Source of the DNA: Ladona fulva
Taxonomy: Eukaryota > Arthropoda > Insecta > Odonata > Libellulidae
DNA: 64,000 nt
Assembly: GCA_000376725.2 (NCBI GenBank)
Contig: KZ308315.1
Location: 443,672 to 507,671, forward strand
Direction: 5' to 3'
Position 1 is the stretch's first letter, and each line of letters opens with the position of its first letter. Below are positions 23,620 to 37,530 of the stretch, in pieces. A program made the translations under genes and the position numbers. The notes under the pieces were generated by a model that had not been told where the DNA came from, ran no database searches, and saw only the letters and a list, made by a program, of their open reading frames with translations.

Positions 23620-26600
23620 TCTCATTAAACTTCTAACTGTACAAAAAAATGGTATGACTTTGCCCATTAGTGAATGATCCTTAAAAAGAAAAACTCCCCT
23701 TTAATCCATTCCCTGACCTAACGGTTAGGACCTCACGAAGTTGCGAATTATCAAAATAAACTAATTATTACTGGGTTAATTTTCATTATCACTGGCATCA
23801 AAACACCACAGGCTTATTGTAGAGAATAAAAAAAACATATTCTACGTGATTGGGGCATTTCTGTCGTTTCCTTGTCTTTCATTTCAACCCATTCTCTAAG
23901 GACATTGTACCCTGCGCTTCATAACAATGGATATAAGTACTTAATACTAGTAATAAATTTCTTGTCAAAACTTAGCTATCCGGTATCTTTGCCACATAAA
24001 TACGTAAAATAAACTATCATTAAAATCAAAAGAATTGAGCGAGAAAATTAATGTAGATACGTGAATGCCTTATGTATAAAAATAAATCAAAATTTCATAG
24101 CAGACGGTTATAACAAAAAGAATCTCGTGCTAAACTCTTTGAGGAAACCGTCAAGGTACCCCATTGCAAAACATTTTAATTGAATCCATACCTAACTCAG
24201 CGGGTTTCCTCTCGAGGAAGTAAATTCCAGTCGTTGCGTTTAAGTTTGATAGGTCTGTAGGAGAAAAGGGGGATAGTGTACAGAGAGATGAGAGTGAGGA
24301 GATGTGTAAAGGTTGTCAAGAGAGTTGAGTGAACCGAGGGAATGGGAGTTGAAGGGACGGCCTTTTGAGAGAATCGGAGGGGCGGACGGGAGGAGGGGCC
24401 CTCTGTGAACTGCATCCGGAAGTGAAGGAGGTCGTGGAGGGATTAAGGTAGATTCCAAAGGACGCTCTGAGCATCAGGTGCCATTCCCATGGGAAGGAGG
24501 CGAGGGAACGGATTGAGCACTTCCGAGGGCAAAGGTAAGGAGGAAGAATGGTTCCATGGGTTGGTCAGAGGCCGTGAAATGTTTTCGCCAGACGGAACAG
24601 TAGAATCTTATAAAAATCTGGAGAATGAGATTACGTCGATGCCTCAAAGGTTGAATGTCCCGCACAATCCTATCGGGGCCATTCGGAACCATTCTACCGA
24701 TAATAATATCCCTTAAAGAATAATGTCTTGGTTCGGTTGAGGAAAATAAAACGATTTTATTGGAATTATACGTTTCTTACATTTATTTTTGGTTTTTAAT
24801 AAAATATACTGTTTCTTCTGCGTGTTGAATGGAAATTCCTTACATCCACTCATAAAACTATATAGGTAACATTAACTTGCATTCGCTACCCTGACCTTTG
24901 ATTCTTTTGATTTGATTTTCAACTGTTACTCAGCAAGAACTGCGAGGGATAAAACAGAAATTCACCTTCAATGCTGGTATTGGTCGCCAAAGAGATGGTG
25001 TTTAGCGCTAGAGGAAGTTAACAAATACTTTGAAATATTCTCTTGTTAACTGACACAGAGAACAATGCTCGAGGGAACATTCTTTTAGAACGATGATATT
25101 GCGAAATTTATTGAGGAGAAAATGTTAATGTATACTTGTTTAGAGTGGGGGCTCCCAGCTTTACTGATTCCCTTCTCCTCTTGGCATAGAATACATCAAT
25201 CTATAACCCAAATCAATTGAAATAAAATATTCTTATGTTTGCTGTGCAAAATCTCAGCTCTCAGTTAATGGCAGCCAGGCTGCGCACACAATTGTCGCTA
25301 TAACAATTGATTTTGAATATTTCATTAGCACAATATACTTGCATAATACCCTCTGAAATAGGGTATGTCTCGTTAGGAAACTCTAAGTCTAAATACGAGT
25401 TAAAAGAAAAAAATTCACTTATGTATAAACGTTAAATACTTTCATCTGTTTCTCATGCTACGTAATTAGAGCTATAAAAAATGACTTAACCTCTGATGAC
25501 GAATTACAACCTTAACTTCATCGCAAATGTTGCTTGACAAGACGACTGAGTTAGAAAATAAATAACGACTTCTGATAGAAATTTTTGATTAATTTAACAA
25601 AAAGTGATTTTAGGCAGTGAACAACACTTTAAGGCAAATATTAGATGTTTTTAAATTACGTATCTAGCAATATTATTCCCGACCACCTTAGTCATCATTT
25701 ATAATATTTATCTGCCATCTTTTTGAAAGGATCTTGCCAATAACACATGCATATAAGCGTATCACCAAGGCGGATCCAAGTCCAGAAATAACATATTCCA
25801 TCGTATTCTACTGAAAATATTTGAAGCTCACATTCTGCTTACAAAGTCTCTATATAAGTATGCAAGAGAGAAATAAATGAATGAAAAGCGTAAATTGCAA
25901 CTTTATGCGTGCCTTTAGGCACAACTGGTCATAGAATGTTGGAAGAGTTCAAACCGAGTAAATAAAGCTCTCCTCGCTGGAATGGAGACAAAAGTTCACT
26001 GAATTGCTTTAATTGTGCCTCTAATTTAATCAAAATTCATGACTTAATGTACGGTTGCATTTAAAATACGGTGAGCTACTGGGAAAGATGATTTGTGCAT
26101 GAAGCTATCGCTAGAAAATTAATTAAATAATAAATATATTTCCGTATCTCGATCCGTGGAGATTGTTTGATTGGAGAGTATCGTTTGAAGGGTCTCCTTT
26201 GGGAAAGATGTTATTCGTTGAAATGGCGAGCAATTTTTTTCTTTTCAAGATTAGAAATTTAATAAGAGATAAATCTTCTTGAAAGCCATGTAAGTAGTTA
26301 GTAGGTTGCTAAAATAAATGAAAATTTTATTATATTAATGATATAATTATATTAGTACACTAATTATATAACTAAATTACTGATTACATGTATTACGAAT
26401 TCAATGAAAATGAGCTACGAAAGAAAAAAAACGAAGTATATACAAATTAAATGAGAAATAACCTACCGGGTCACTTAACATCCCAAATAAACATGGAGGT
26501 ATATCAGCCATCTTTTAGGCAGTTAGATCTAAAAAACATAAAATCTCCAAAATACTCTGTTTAGAAAAGATTGACTGCTCTAAAAAGAATTAAAACTTTT

Positions 26601-27719
26601 TAAAAATATTTTTTTTTCAAAATCGTATTAGAGTATCCCGAATGACCTGTTAGAGAAAAAGTAACGAATTCTGTTCAAATTACAGATATAATTTACAGAG
26701 ATAATTTTCCAAAGAACATGACGTTATTGAATCGCTCAAAATTCCAAACAATTGAGGAAAAATATCAGGTACTTTTGCAAAAGTCAGTGCAAGATAAACT
26801 TAACGTAACCAAAATGCCGTCTTGGAAAAAATTAATCGACAGTACCCAATTAAGTTAAGACTGAGAAAATTGAATAAATATTTAATCCGTAAGGGCCTGT
26901 TGTCAACTGTTGGATTCTTTTTAATCCCAGTAAATATTTCTCGGATACCTTCGTGTTTGCGATATTTAAGTGCCGATTAAAATTAAAGGCCCCTACTGAA
27001 CAAGAACTTTTTCGATACACGCACAGAACCTTCTCCGCCAAGAAATTCCATTTTCCCTCCAGTCCTCCTCAATTTAGATCCTCCGCTAGACTTTCATAAA
27101 ATAAACTCTCGCAGAAGAAAAAATGGGAAAATTCAAAATAAAAGCTACTGCTTTAAACGCTCTCGTATAAAATAAATACGTAAAAACCTTCGTCCAAGTG
27201 AGCGGGAAAGCATTTTTCGTAAAAACAAAAGCGGAGTCTTTAAACGCGCATTAATGCCCGTGGATTTTTTTATGGCCCTGCTAGGTCTTTTTAAAAATGC
27301 GAGAATATTAAAATTTTCCTCCGAGATAAGACATGGAGACAAGGAAGAGCTTCCGAAAGGATAGTTTGATACATTCTTTTTTCCGACCTTCCACGAAATG
27401 AAGTTTGGATTGAGCATCGGAGGAAAAAAGGAGCCTAGAGGAGGTTTGGAAGGGAATTGAAGGAGACAGGAGAGATTGGAAAGATAAAAGCGGGGAAAAG
27501 TGTACACGGGACAGAAGATTTATAAATAATGAGCAGGTGGAGTTAGCGCTCGAAAAAAGTAAAACGAAATAAGGAGGGAAGGGAAGAAAGAATACAAAGA
27601 ACGAGAAATTTTGTTGTATGTACTTTAAGTAATTTTACAAAATATTTCAATAATTACTTTAATGAGGTGAATATTAGGATCTATTGATTCGGCCTCGAGT
27701 GTGTGGTAGTTCTCCACTA
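23620..27719. other. gene-free stretch with GA-rich blocks
   Basis: GA-rich low-complexity DNA lies at about 24240-24560 and 27400-27600. Its frames on the opposite strand are Pro/Ser/Leu-rich and not gene-like. The rest is AT-rich with nothing recognisable. Confidence 0.55.
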
Positions 27720-27720
27720 T

Positions 27721-27869
27721 AAAGAATAAGGAAAAGAACATTTCCACCGTTAACAAAATCATTTTTATTACTTTGGTAACGACCATGGTTTCGACCCCCT
27801 TAACCTGAAGGGTCAAAACCATAATAAAAACTATTGTGGTAGCGGTAGAAGTGTTATTTTCCGTATTCT
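27721..27869. mobile_element. fold-back (inverted-repeat) element, possibly Penelope-derived
   Basis: The left arm (from 27721, 'aaagaataaggaaaagaac') is matched in inverse by the right arm ending near 27869 ('gtgttattttccgtattct'). Similarity is clear over most of each arm, with an extra insertion in the left arm. The centre is a hairpin with GGTTTCGACCC facing GGGTCAAAACC. The centre reads CCTGAAGGGTC(G/A)AAACC, resembling the CTGAAGATGGTTCGAAACC fragment at 56434. I therefore group it tentatively with the hammerhead-like fragments. Confidence 0.6.
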
Positions 27870-27962
27870 CTGTTTTCCATGGTTTCGACCCCCTTAACCT
27901 GAAGGGTCGAAACCATAATAAAAACTATTGTGGTAGCGGTAGAAGTGTTATTTCCCGTATTC
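27783..27962 (+). repeat. tandem duplication of the fold-back right arm (period 94 bp)
   Basis: About 86 bp starting CCATGGTTTCGACCCCC at 27783 recurs at 27877 with two mismatches. The second copy completes a perfect hairpin, ATGGTTTCGACCC facing GGGTCGAAACCAT (27879-27916). Both copies end in 'ccgtattct'. The duplication probably arose by unequal exchange or replication slippage at the hairpin. Confidence 0.9.
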
Positions 27963-28038
27963 TTTATGAGGGGGGTATCGATTAAAATCAGTTCAGAGGT
28001 CAATGTTTTTAGATAATATTTACCTTAATGAAGCTGCT

Positions 28039-28172
28039 GGGCTCCCGGGTAGCCAAGTGGGCAACGCGTTCCAATTCAGTTAAAGTGGTCCCGGGTTCGA
28101 TTCCCGGTGGGGACCTACGTGCGAATTGACTGTTGCTGTTGAAGCACTTTTAACAATAATACTACTACTATC
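28039..28172 (+). repeat. tRNA-derived SINE, well preserved (family A)
   Basis: The A box is TAGCCAAGTGGGCAACG (28050-28066) and the B box GGTTCGATTCC (28094-28104), inside a perfect T stem CCGGG/CCCGG. The acceptor GGCTCCC/GGGGACC pairs at 6 of 7 positions. The tRNA-unrelated body reads 'ctacgtgcgaattgactg', then 'gttgaagcactttt', then an ACT-rich tail. A short direct repeat (AAGCTG) may flank it at 28031 and 28173. This is the reference copy for family A in the window. Confidence 0.85.
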
Positions 28173-28440
28173 AAGCTGGTAGCAATCATCTATATACAGA
28201 CAGGACTAGAAACAGAACATAACTGGGCCAATTGACTCCCTAAATACATTATAAATTTACATTGACCGTGCTGAAAGCTTATTTAAAGAACAATGTTACC
28301 CAGACTACGTTTCAAAATAGCACAAAACATTCACAGGAAATGCTTAACAATTCTGCGTACCTTTTCCAACCACTGATATCTGATGAATGCCGTAATAACT
28401 CTCACAGTACAAAAAATACTATTTGTTAATCAAAGACGAG

Positions 28441-28545
28441 GGCCTCGGGATAGTCCTGTGGGCGATTCGATTCCCGGTCCGCGCCTACATGTGAAATTAT
28501 CTGAGCAGTCGAAACACTTTAGACATTACTACTGCTACTTCATCA
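28441..28545 (+). repeat. tRNA-derived SINE with internal deletion (family A)
   Basis: The A box region (GGGATAGTCCTGTGGGCG) runs almost directly into the B box (ATTCGATTCCCGG), removing the intervening tRNA half. The body 'cctacatgtgaaattatctg' then 'gtcgaaacacttt' and the ACT-rich tail are retained. It lies about 270 bp downstream of the complete copy on the same strand. Confidence 0.75.
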
Positions 28546-28932
28546 AACGATTCAGTACTCCTTGGATGATTGGAAACTTAACGAAAGTTCAATGGAAAGT
28601 TGTTTATTTTAGATTTTCCATCATCAACCTAAGAAAAGTTTGTGGAATCTTCTCTTGATGCTTACTTCCTGTTTATCATATGTTGATTGCCATGAAGAAT
28701 GAAGTCAGAAATATAGTTTCTCCCGTGCCACTTTCTTGGGATTACATCAATTCTTTATAGTTAAAATACAACTCTGTTCTCGGCTGTGGTGATATAAGCA
28801 ACCGAAGGGTGAATATTACGACAAATGGCATTTCTAAAGATAATTCCTTATTGATTGCTATGAAAAGTTTAATTCACAGGGTAATTTATTTTTACTTTAG
28901 ATAATAAATTTAGCATTCCTAGGTGAGAAAAC

Positions 28933-29060
28933 CATAGGAAAACTACCTCACTCCTCATCTAGCCAAGTAAGCCTCATTCTCACTTCCAAGCTTTAGGTAG
29001 TCGGTGGCGGTTTTGAGGATCTAAGCGGATTAAACAGCCAAATGCTGTATAGACAGACCT
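28933..29060 (+). repeat. dispersed repeat family C copy
   Basis: GGAAAACTACCTCACTCCTC opens a segment shared with 39371, 51739 and 62318. Later shared blocks are 'agtaagcctcat', 'aagctttaggtag' and 'ggtggcggttttgaggatc'. All four copies lie on the plus strand. The family is unnamed here. It may be the 3' half of a composite tRNA-SINE. Confidence 0.7.
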
Positions 29061-29199
29061 ACTTCGCAAATCTGATTCACGCCATAAATTTTATATTTAT
29101 TGAAAACCTGAAATAAATCTAAATTCAAAAGTTACACACAGCCAAGTAAGTTAGTTGAGCGATGGTAAAATATAACTTTACATTTATAGGAGGAAAAAT

Positions 29200-29470
29200 A
29201 ATGGGAAGAAACATATCAGGGAGTGTATGATGAAAAAGAGTGACGTTAAGGTGAAGAGATATGAGGGAAAAGAGGGAATGAGAGACTTCGGCGGGAAGAC
29301 TATTTCCTGAAAAGTTATGGGAGCAGGGAAATAAAACTGCATCACTCACTCTGGAAAATTTTGATGGGAGAAAATTGAAGGAAATGGAGAGCGTCGGAGG
29401 AGTAAGGTGATACAGAGAGTGGAGGTATAGAGGAAATCAAGAGATGAAGGAGGAAAAGGAGGGATAAACA
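29200..29470. other. GA-rich low-complexity stretch
   Basis: The plus strand is strongly purine-rich. The complementary open frame (29125-29349) is a composition effect. Confidence 0.6.
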
Positions 29471-29652
29471 TGTGCAAACCCGGCTCCGGTGGCAACGAGG
29501 TTATGTTCTCATCGATAGAATTTCCAAGAGATGAGGATAGAGCGTGAACCTGAAGAATTTAAGGAAGCCAATTTTGTGCTTTATATGTTAAGACGCGGTT
29601 CTCTATAATTCCTACAGAAATGTGCACTTTATAAGAAGATAACTATCTTTCT

Positions 29653-29778
29653 CTTATTAAAATACTTATACTGTATAATGTATACACACATATAATCATA
29701 CATGTTTATATGTGTGATTACTTATTAAAATACTTATACTGTATAATGTATACACACATATAATCATACATGTTTATA
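29653..29778 (+). repeat. perfect 58-bp direct repeat (period 68 bp)
   Basis: The unit at 29653-29710 recurs without a mismatch at 29721-29778, separated by 10 bp (TGTGTGATTA). Within it ACACATATAA pairs with TTATATGTGT of the spacer region, forming a hairpin near 29694-29718. Perfect identity implies a recent local duplication. Confidence 0.95.
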
Positions 29779-32700
29779 ACTTCTGCTTCTGTTCTGCTTC
29801 GATTTCATTATAGAGTGAGAGCCGCGGATGCTTCCCCTCTGGGAGTTTAATTTTAAGTTGGTAACCTCTGTAATAGTACTTTTTTCTTAAATTTCTGAAA
29901 TTAATATATCTGCAGAGGTAACACGATATCACTAGTAACATTTGTTGCCAGAATGAAAATATGTGTGAGTTACTGACAAATTATTCATGACCACAGAAAG
30001 CGCAAATATAGATTGCACTCGGAGGCCATACTACTCGATAAAGTTTTTGTAATACGCCTTACGAAATCGCAAACATAAGTTGATACAACAATGAAAGACG
30101 TTTCACCGACTACTAAAGAAGCCGCATGCAGTACTGATTGATAAAGAATGTACATAATTCTAGCTTTCGAAATCTAAACAATAACTGGGTGTGTTTACGT
30201 ATACTGGTTTCGGGATCTTTTTAGTAGCACATGATTTTACCTACAATTGCGTCAAGAACTCCAAAGGTGAAAAAGGGTCTGTTTCGTGAATAGTAGAATA
30301 AGAGGTTAACTCTTTATCTATGTCTACTAAAATGAAATTATGTGCACATAGTACAGGTTCAATTGCTCAATAACTACCGAGTAAATTAACTTGTTTGAAA
30401 TCAACGTAAAAAACACTTTCAGTAACGATTTAAACCTGGAAATAGGTCGTTTACTTATTTCCTCGTCGTAGAGGAGTTACTGAAGAGCCCTACTCCTAGT
30501 ACATATATATTCTGAATGGAATTGGAGTTTGGCTATATATGAAAAAAATCCCATTGGAAGACAGACTAAGCCTCATAGATTTGACCTGAAATAATATTCA
30601 ATGGAAAATCATTGGGAGCGAATTTCGATACATTTTCCAATGCTCTTTCACCAACGCTATCAAAAAGTATTTTATCGCCGAAGTCTCAAACGCGCTGCGT
30701 TTTATCCGATTAAAAACTTAAGAACCGGTGGCTCGCAGAGCTTTCTAAAAACCTCAGCAAGTTGGCATAGAGGAAGAGGATATTTTCTTTTTCCGGACGG
30801 AACGGAATAGAAACAAACACGAGATATTTTTTCCATCTCTAAAAGAAGCTTACGATGGAATACAGAAAAAAATACGCCGAAGAAGGAAGGGAGGAGAACA
30901 AGGATTTGAGATCTGCATCTGAAGTCTTCATTCATCGCGGAATCTGGGGTAGGAGCGAAAAAATAAATGACGAAACTTTCCCGAAAAGTTCCTCCATCCC
31001 GCTCTCGGGTTGAATTCTTCTTAATCAACACTTTCTGTCAATTCTTCGGGGTGTGGAAGATTCGGTAGAAATTGAAGGTTCCAAAAGTAAGCGCCAGAGA
31101 AGGGGGAGAGGAGAGTGCCTGAAAAGTCCGTCAGATTTCCCGAAATCGTTATTTTCCTCACTCCCACACTTTCGCCCCATTATTATGCGCGCTCGACTTA
31201 TTTCTTTGCTTCGACAAGGTGTTTGGGATTTCCACGGGATTCGCGTTTATTTAGAAAAATTTCGACGCGCTCGAGATTGGAAAAAAATGCGGAATAAATT
31301 TCAAAGAACTAAGTATCGCGAGATAAGAAAGGGAAACAATCATTTCGAAAATAAGAGCGAGATATTGACTCTCAACTCCCGAACGCCTTTCTCTTACGTG
31401 CTTTTCATCTGGGATCAAAAGAAAGTCGATGATTCCATTACAAATAGACTTATTAAAGCAAAGTTCTGAACAGGCTGAGCAGACTTCATGGCCTTTGATA
31501 TGTGACAGTACTTTATTGGCATCACAAATTAAACTCACGTGTTTCAGTTAAGTGAAATTAATATTTGAATCATTGAAAAACTGTTCCGGACGTTAAAAAG
31601 AGACATCTATATTGGAAGCGTGATGTACGATACATTCATAAAATTATCACCATCAGATTGCAAAAATGGTGATTCACTGGGTCTGACAATGTCTATTTTG
31701 AGTTAATTCGTTCGCCACTCCACTGCAATAGCGATATTTTACAATAATTGTTTATCTTTATGGATAGAAATCTTAAATGATACAGAATATATGTAGATTT
31801 TCGAACATATTACGCACTCATGATCACTGAGATAAGGTTTTCCTTTTTGTAGGTGACACAATTAAAGAGGAAGCATTCCACTACTTACTAACGCTGAGGA
31901 AGATGGAAAAGGCCGGAGAAAAGTCCCTTACCTGGAAAAATGGAAGAAGAACATTGGTTAACTATTGCTACTGCGAGTAATTTATTACTATAAATAGATC
32001 AAACGATTTTTCTATGGAGTTGCAACAATGTTGATAATAATTATTGATAAGGAGATTTTTAGTGGTTATTTATTTTGTGCATCTGTAACATTTTTAGAGT
32101 GGCTACCATTCAATATTTTACGATAAATTTCCACGAGTTTGAAATTGGAATTTCCAAATTTCTTCACCGCACATGAAAAAGATTCTCGTGTTTAAAAATG
32201 TTGCTTTAAAGTCAATTAACTAGCGACGTCGTATTATTACTCACGAGGATTTCAAACATTACTTTGCAATACTTTACTTATGAATTCTTAAAATTAAGGG
32301 AACATAAAAGATACAATTTTCATATTTCAAAAATGATACCTTTAAGTGCGTTAATGTTTCAGTAGTTACGTACCATTGTTAAATTGTTTCTTAAAATTGC
32401 TTAGCACTGTTCTACTTCTTAATTGCAAACCTCTTAATAAGAAATAAAATATCAAAATATGGATTTGTATTATAAAATATACTCCATATTGAGTTTATTG
32501 TCTTTAATTAAATAAAAAATTGTATATTGCATTGCATGTATAGTTAATTATGTATTAAGTACGTATTATAAATTCCAAACAATACATTTGTATTATTTGA
32601 CATACATGTGAATTATATATTATTATTCAACGAATTCTTTAAAACATGATCGTAAGACCCAAACATGGAATAAACCATAATATTGTCCAAACTAAAGAAA

Positions 32701-35700
32701 TGTCATTCGGATAGAGGGAAAAACATTTCCAATTAGTACGAGGAGAGAAACCACGTACACAGGAAACTTCGATTCGCAGAGAAGAAATAAGAAAGTTCGG
32801 CGTCAGCGAAATTCCCTAAAAAATCTCTGAATATATGTTCACTCTCGTAAACATTAAGGATGTTCTCTATCGAAGAATGCCAAAACTCCCTCAGCAATTT
32901 TACGGCCTTCGATCGTCATTTTTCTTTTCCACCACTTCCTCTGGAGGAGCCAAGAAGGGGAGTGGAATTTCAACAATACAATCCCTCTTAAGGCACGAGG
33001 ACAGAAGAAATAGAAGAGGAAATCTATTTTCCCCAAAATCGCTTGTATTGCGAAGGTAAGCATTCTCAACACTCCGAAAACCACCCTTCATCGTCATGCG
33101 ATGGAGAGGAAAGAAAAAACGGACTGAAAATAAGCGTCGCTGGCGCTCCAGGTGGACCCTCGCCGAATGACGTGAAGAAGAAAGGAGCTTCAATCGAGAA
33201 AATAGGAGATGAAAAGGTCAGGCATTGATTGAATTTATAAGAGGCATTAAAGAGCAAAGGGCAGCAAGATGATATTATGAATGTGGAAATTTGAAAAGTG
33301 AAAGACTGAAAGAACGGCATTAGAAGTATATACTCGTGTCAAAAGGACCTATTTCGCTGATTCATATCGATTGTTTCTGATACCATTACTTAATTGATGA
33401 TTTTTTTCTATTTTCGTCCAGAATACAGGAAAAGGTATCTCTAATGTATTTCATTTTACAGATTTTCCTTAAAATGGGAGATACAAATGTCGAGGCTTGC
33501 AAATACTATAATTTTGAACTAAAAAAAATTGAATCCATAAACAAATAGATTAATAATACAAATTGTTTCCAAAAAGAGAACTGGAAATTAATTCACTACT
33601 TAATTGATAGTACAGAAAATTGAGTGAGTTGAAATTAAATCTACGTCAAAAAGAAGTATTTGCTAGTATCTACCTCTAGCCGTCAGGAATATTTGCGTCT
33701 TTCCATTGATATAAAGAGCAGATAAGAGAAATTCTTTCATCAAATAAATTGTTCGCACGTTTCACTGAAATTACCGCACTCATCCGAAGATGTAATCTTG
33801 TAACCCGAGAAAATACGACAAATTTTTCTTTATGATCAATTGGCGCTCATAGCTTCAGTTTACTAGTAAAATTACTGCTATCAAACACTCGAATTCCTTT
33901 CAAAATATAAACCAGAAAAGAAAAAGAATAAAAAATATCGAATGGTAAGGAACACGCGGAAGGAAGGCGATGAGAAATGAAGAATATCCTGAAGAATTAC
34001 CCAAAGTCATCAGAAAAAGCCCTAATATGAACTTTTAGATCTTCAGATGCGAAAAATCTCTGGGCCGTATGTCTTCGGAGGCCTTCGAAGATCTCTCGTA
34101 ATAGGCCTGCGATCAGCAGACCATCGTAGGTTACTTGCGGTAGAAAAAAGGACCGAAATATGGCAGCAAGAAATTTTGTTCGAGAACTCACCGCGCAGAG
34201 GGAGATGCTGTGCCAGATTTTCTTTTGCAGGAAGCAATTGAATTATGGAAAAGTCAAAAAAAAGTTGACTAGGCGAACTCTTGAAATCCCTTTATACCGG
34301 AATTACTCCCACCGTGGAAAACTGCTAAGTCCTACACTTTCTAGGAGCGATCCGAAAGAAATTAATAGCGCGGGAAACAGGTCACAATCGTAGAAAAAAT
34401 ATGTACTTTCCAAGCTGAAAACTTATTGCATCTTCGAAAAGGAGCTAAAGTTGGATAAAAGATTCTGAGATGTTACTCACTGTGAGTCATTACAGGCAAG
34501 TACAGTTTCCTAAAGCTGAGTATAAGAGGGCACTGTACATACAAATCTGTATTCATTTAAGATCTTTTAATGGATCATGCAATGATTTTCTTTTGTGATA
34601 CTATGGATTAATAGTTGCTTCTAACTTTCCTCGATTTATTGCGCATAGACGTGGTCTTTTGCTTTCTTCCTTCAGATTTTTTTCTGTAAATGAAATTTAA
34701 TTGTCTTCAATTTGATCCTGATTTTCTGATATGTTTTTAATTAACTTTTCATAACTTATGTTTCGATATTATCTTCATATGTTAACGATTTCAACAGCTT
34801 CCATTTCTTCCTCACTTAATCGTACCCTTTTGAATAAACTGTAAATACGTGCATGAGCGTCCACGAATAATATTCACGATAAAAACAAAGGCGGCAAAAA
34901 GACAAGCTTTGATCTTTTATTGTTATTCCCTTGATTCAATCAAGGAGTCGCCAGTTGCTGGCATAAACATCAGTTACAAATTTTATGAAGAAATGTTTAT
35001 TTATACTGCACATTGTCTATTTCTCTCTTAATTTAATAGCTTAGTACAATTTATAAAATTGTAGTTTAAAACGAAACTGGAAAATATTTCGAAGTAAACC
35101 AATTCGTAATAAGATTGCAATACGTTTACATTTATTTATTTTCAAAGTTTCAATTTACAAAGTCTTTCTTTTCTCCATACTTATTTTCAGTTTGTAACTT
35201 TAGAGGCTGCATTAAGTTGAGGAAAGAAGTTTGCAACTGTGGTTAATAATCCTTAAAAACCGATTTCATTCATATTCTCCTCGTTAATTATTAATGACTC
35301 CCTACATTATGATAAGGTATTTTTTCTTGCCTATTTTTCCATCCGTTTCCCTGAACAATCCCTTTCCAAAATTAGATCCCCACACTAAAAAAACCTCCAG
35401 TGACACAAAACTAAAAGTATCCTAAAAGTAAATCCTTGCAAAATAAAGAAAAAATTGATGAAATTTTAACCTCTGGCATGAGCCACAATCCGGAGATAAT
35501 CATCATTTAGGGAAGCTAAAAATTAAGATAACGAAACGAAAATTTGAAAGGATATTAAAGAAATGTCTCATTCTCGCTAACGACATCTAGATAGTATATA
35601 CCTTTCCTTCAATCTATACTTCCGTATGAAAGGGCATTCATGGAGATCAAATAATGCTTTTCATCTCCAAAGGAAGGCTGCTTCCTCCTAGAGGCTGTTT

Positions 35701-37410
35701 TGACAGATGGGAGGAAAAAACAGTGGATAGCAATCTAAGAGAAAAACCAAAGGGTTTCGCACTCGAGGCTGGGGGGATGATATAAAACAAACGGACAAAG
35801 ATCGGAACTAAAGTTTTAGCAAAAAATATCCCATTGACTTCTCCAGCAAAATGGTTCCAGAGAGGGGAGGCATATCTGGCGTCTGTTTTCCTTTGCGGAA
35901 GTTGTTATGGCAGCTTCCATACATTTATAGAGGAAGAAGTATGGATGGTAGGGAAGATAACGAATAAACGGAAGCAGGGAGAACGTCAAAGAGGCGGGAG
36001 AAAAGGAGGCGAAAAGAAATGGAATGAACGCCAGGAAAATGAAAGAGGAAAAATGAAATAGTAAGGGCATATTAAACGAAATGCTGACAGCATATGGATA
36101 TTGAGATCCTTCCATTTCCCTTATAATCAGCACAGATGCACGTTTTGAACGCATAGAAACGCAAAAAAGGAAAACGCGGACAAAGATGATTTAGGCGATC
36201 GTGGTTCCAATTTACTGTTCAAACATTTCCCGCGCGTATAATACGTCAATCTCACCAAGACTGGCAATAATTATGTCAACAACTCTTACGACTTGCTGAA
36301 ATTGGCATGAAATGCAATCAACGGCACCAATTCACCAATCAAAAGTCTGGTAATGAAGGATTTAGCAAAGGGACAATTAGGGTGATTAGGTTTAGGGCGT
36401 CAGAAAGCAGTGATCGATCACAAAACGAAACATAATTGGAGGACAATGGTGCACTGAATCATAACTGAATAATGATCATAATTCAGAAATAAATAACTAC
36501 GACAGTGATGCCCTAAGTGATTTTGATTTGTTCCTTTTGATGTGGATTCCCGCATATAGTATCAACTCTGAAATGATCAGTGCTGAAAGCAAATTATTAT
36601 CATATGGTTTTAGGAGAGTTAACACCATCGTATGTGCATTCAATTGATTGATATACAATTCAATGTTATTATTAAACACTGCAGGTGAAAAAGTAAAGAT
36701 GGCTGGTCGCAGGATAACCCATTATGCTTTCAAGGTTCATCACGGTATGACTCCAATATATCTACCTCTTCAACTCCAACTTTTCATATATGCATCAATT
36801 TTTCATCAAAAGGCATATCGTTTTGATGAATTAAAAAATGCATAACTTTACGATAAATTATGATTGCATTCGTTTGAATGATTTGTTAAAATGACCTGGA
36901 ATACCAACATAAAAACCAAAATAAAAAACAAAATTCTAACAAAAAATTTTATCCTTTGAAACATTCGATACCAATACTTTAATTAATATCTAATGATTTT
37001 AATCAAGACAAAACTAAACAACGATCCTTGTTTTGACCAGATTATGGAAGAAAACATTTGACAGGTGTATCTGATATATGACAGATTTATATTAATCAGA
37101 AACTCGACCTAAAACGAGTATCTATCCTGATTTTACGCGATGAATGAGTTTTCGATAATCTCGCTTAGTATTAAATAAGTTGTTAACCGTGATTAAATTT
37201 CTCCATCTTTATAGCATGCTCATTCACTAATTCAAAATCCTATTTCCCACTTTCTTTTTTCTTGAGAGTACAAAAATAGACTAATACTAACTACTGATAC
37301 TGAATAGCTAACCACTGACAAATGAATATATACTAAGTAAATAAAGTGAAATCGCATATAATCACTGGTAAGGACCTTGAGTATAAGGCATTCAAAGTAA
37401 TATTAAGAAA
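29779..37410. other. gene-free stretch of about 7.6 kb
   Basis: This is AT-rich DNA with scattered GC-richer pieces (about 30860-31230, 32920-33200, 34060-34390). Frames in those pieces are short, overlap in opposing strands and show no domain. No repeat family seen elsewhere in the window was found here. Confidence 0.5.
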
Positions 37411-37411
37411 G

Positions 37412-37530
37412 CATCATTTGGGAACATTTTGGTCTCATCACTTCAAACACATGTTATTTGAAACTTTGTAGCAATTTTTTTAATGACACCGATATTCAGA
37501 TTTCATCCTACGTCGCAAGTGCCTTAATTA
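37412..37530 (+). repeat. 119-bp segment duplicated at 40927-41045
   Basis: This segment matches the sequence just before the N at 41046 over 119 bp with about four mismatches and no indels. It may be the source of a misplaced or transposed copy, or one member of an unrecognised repeat family. Confidence 0.9.
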
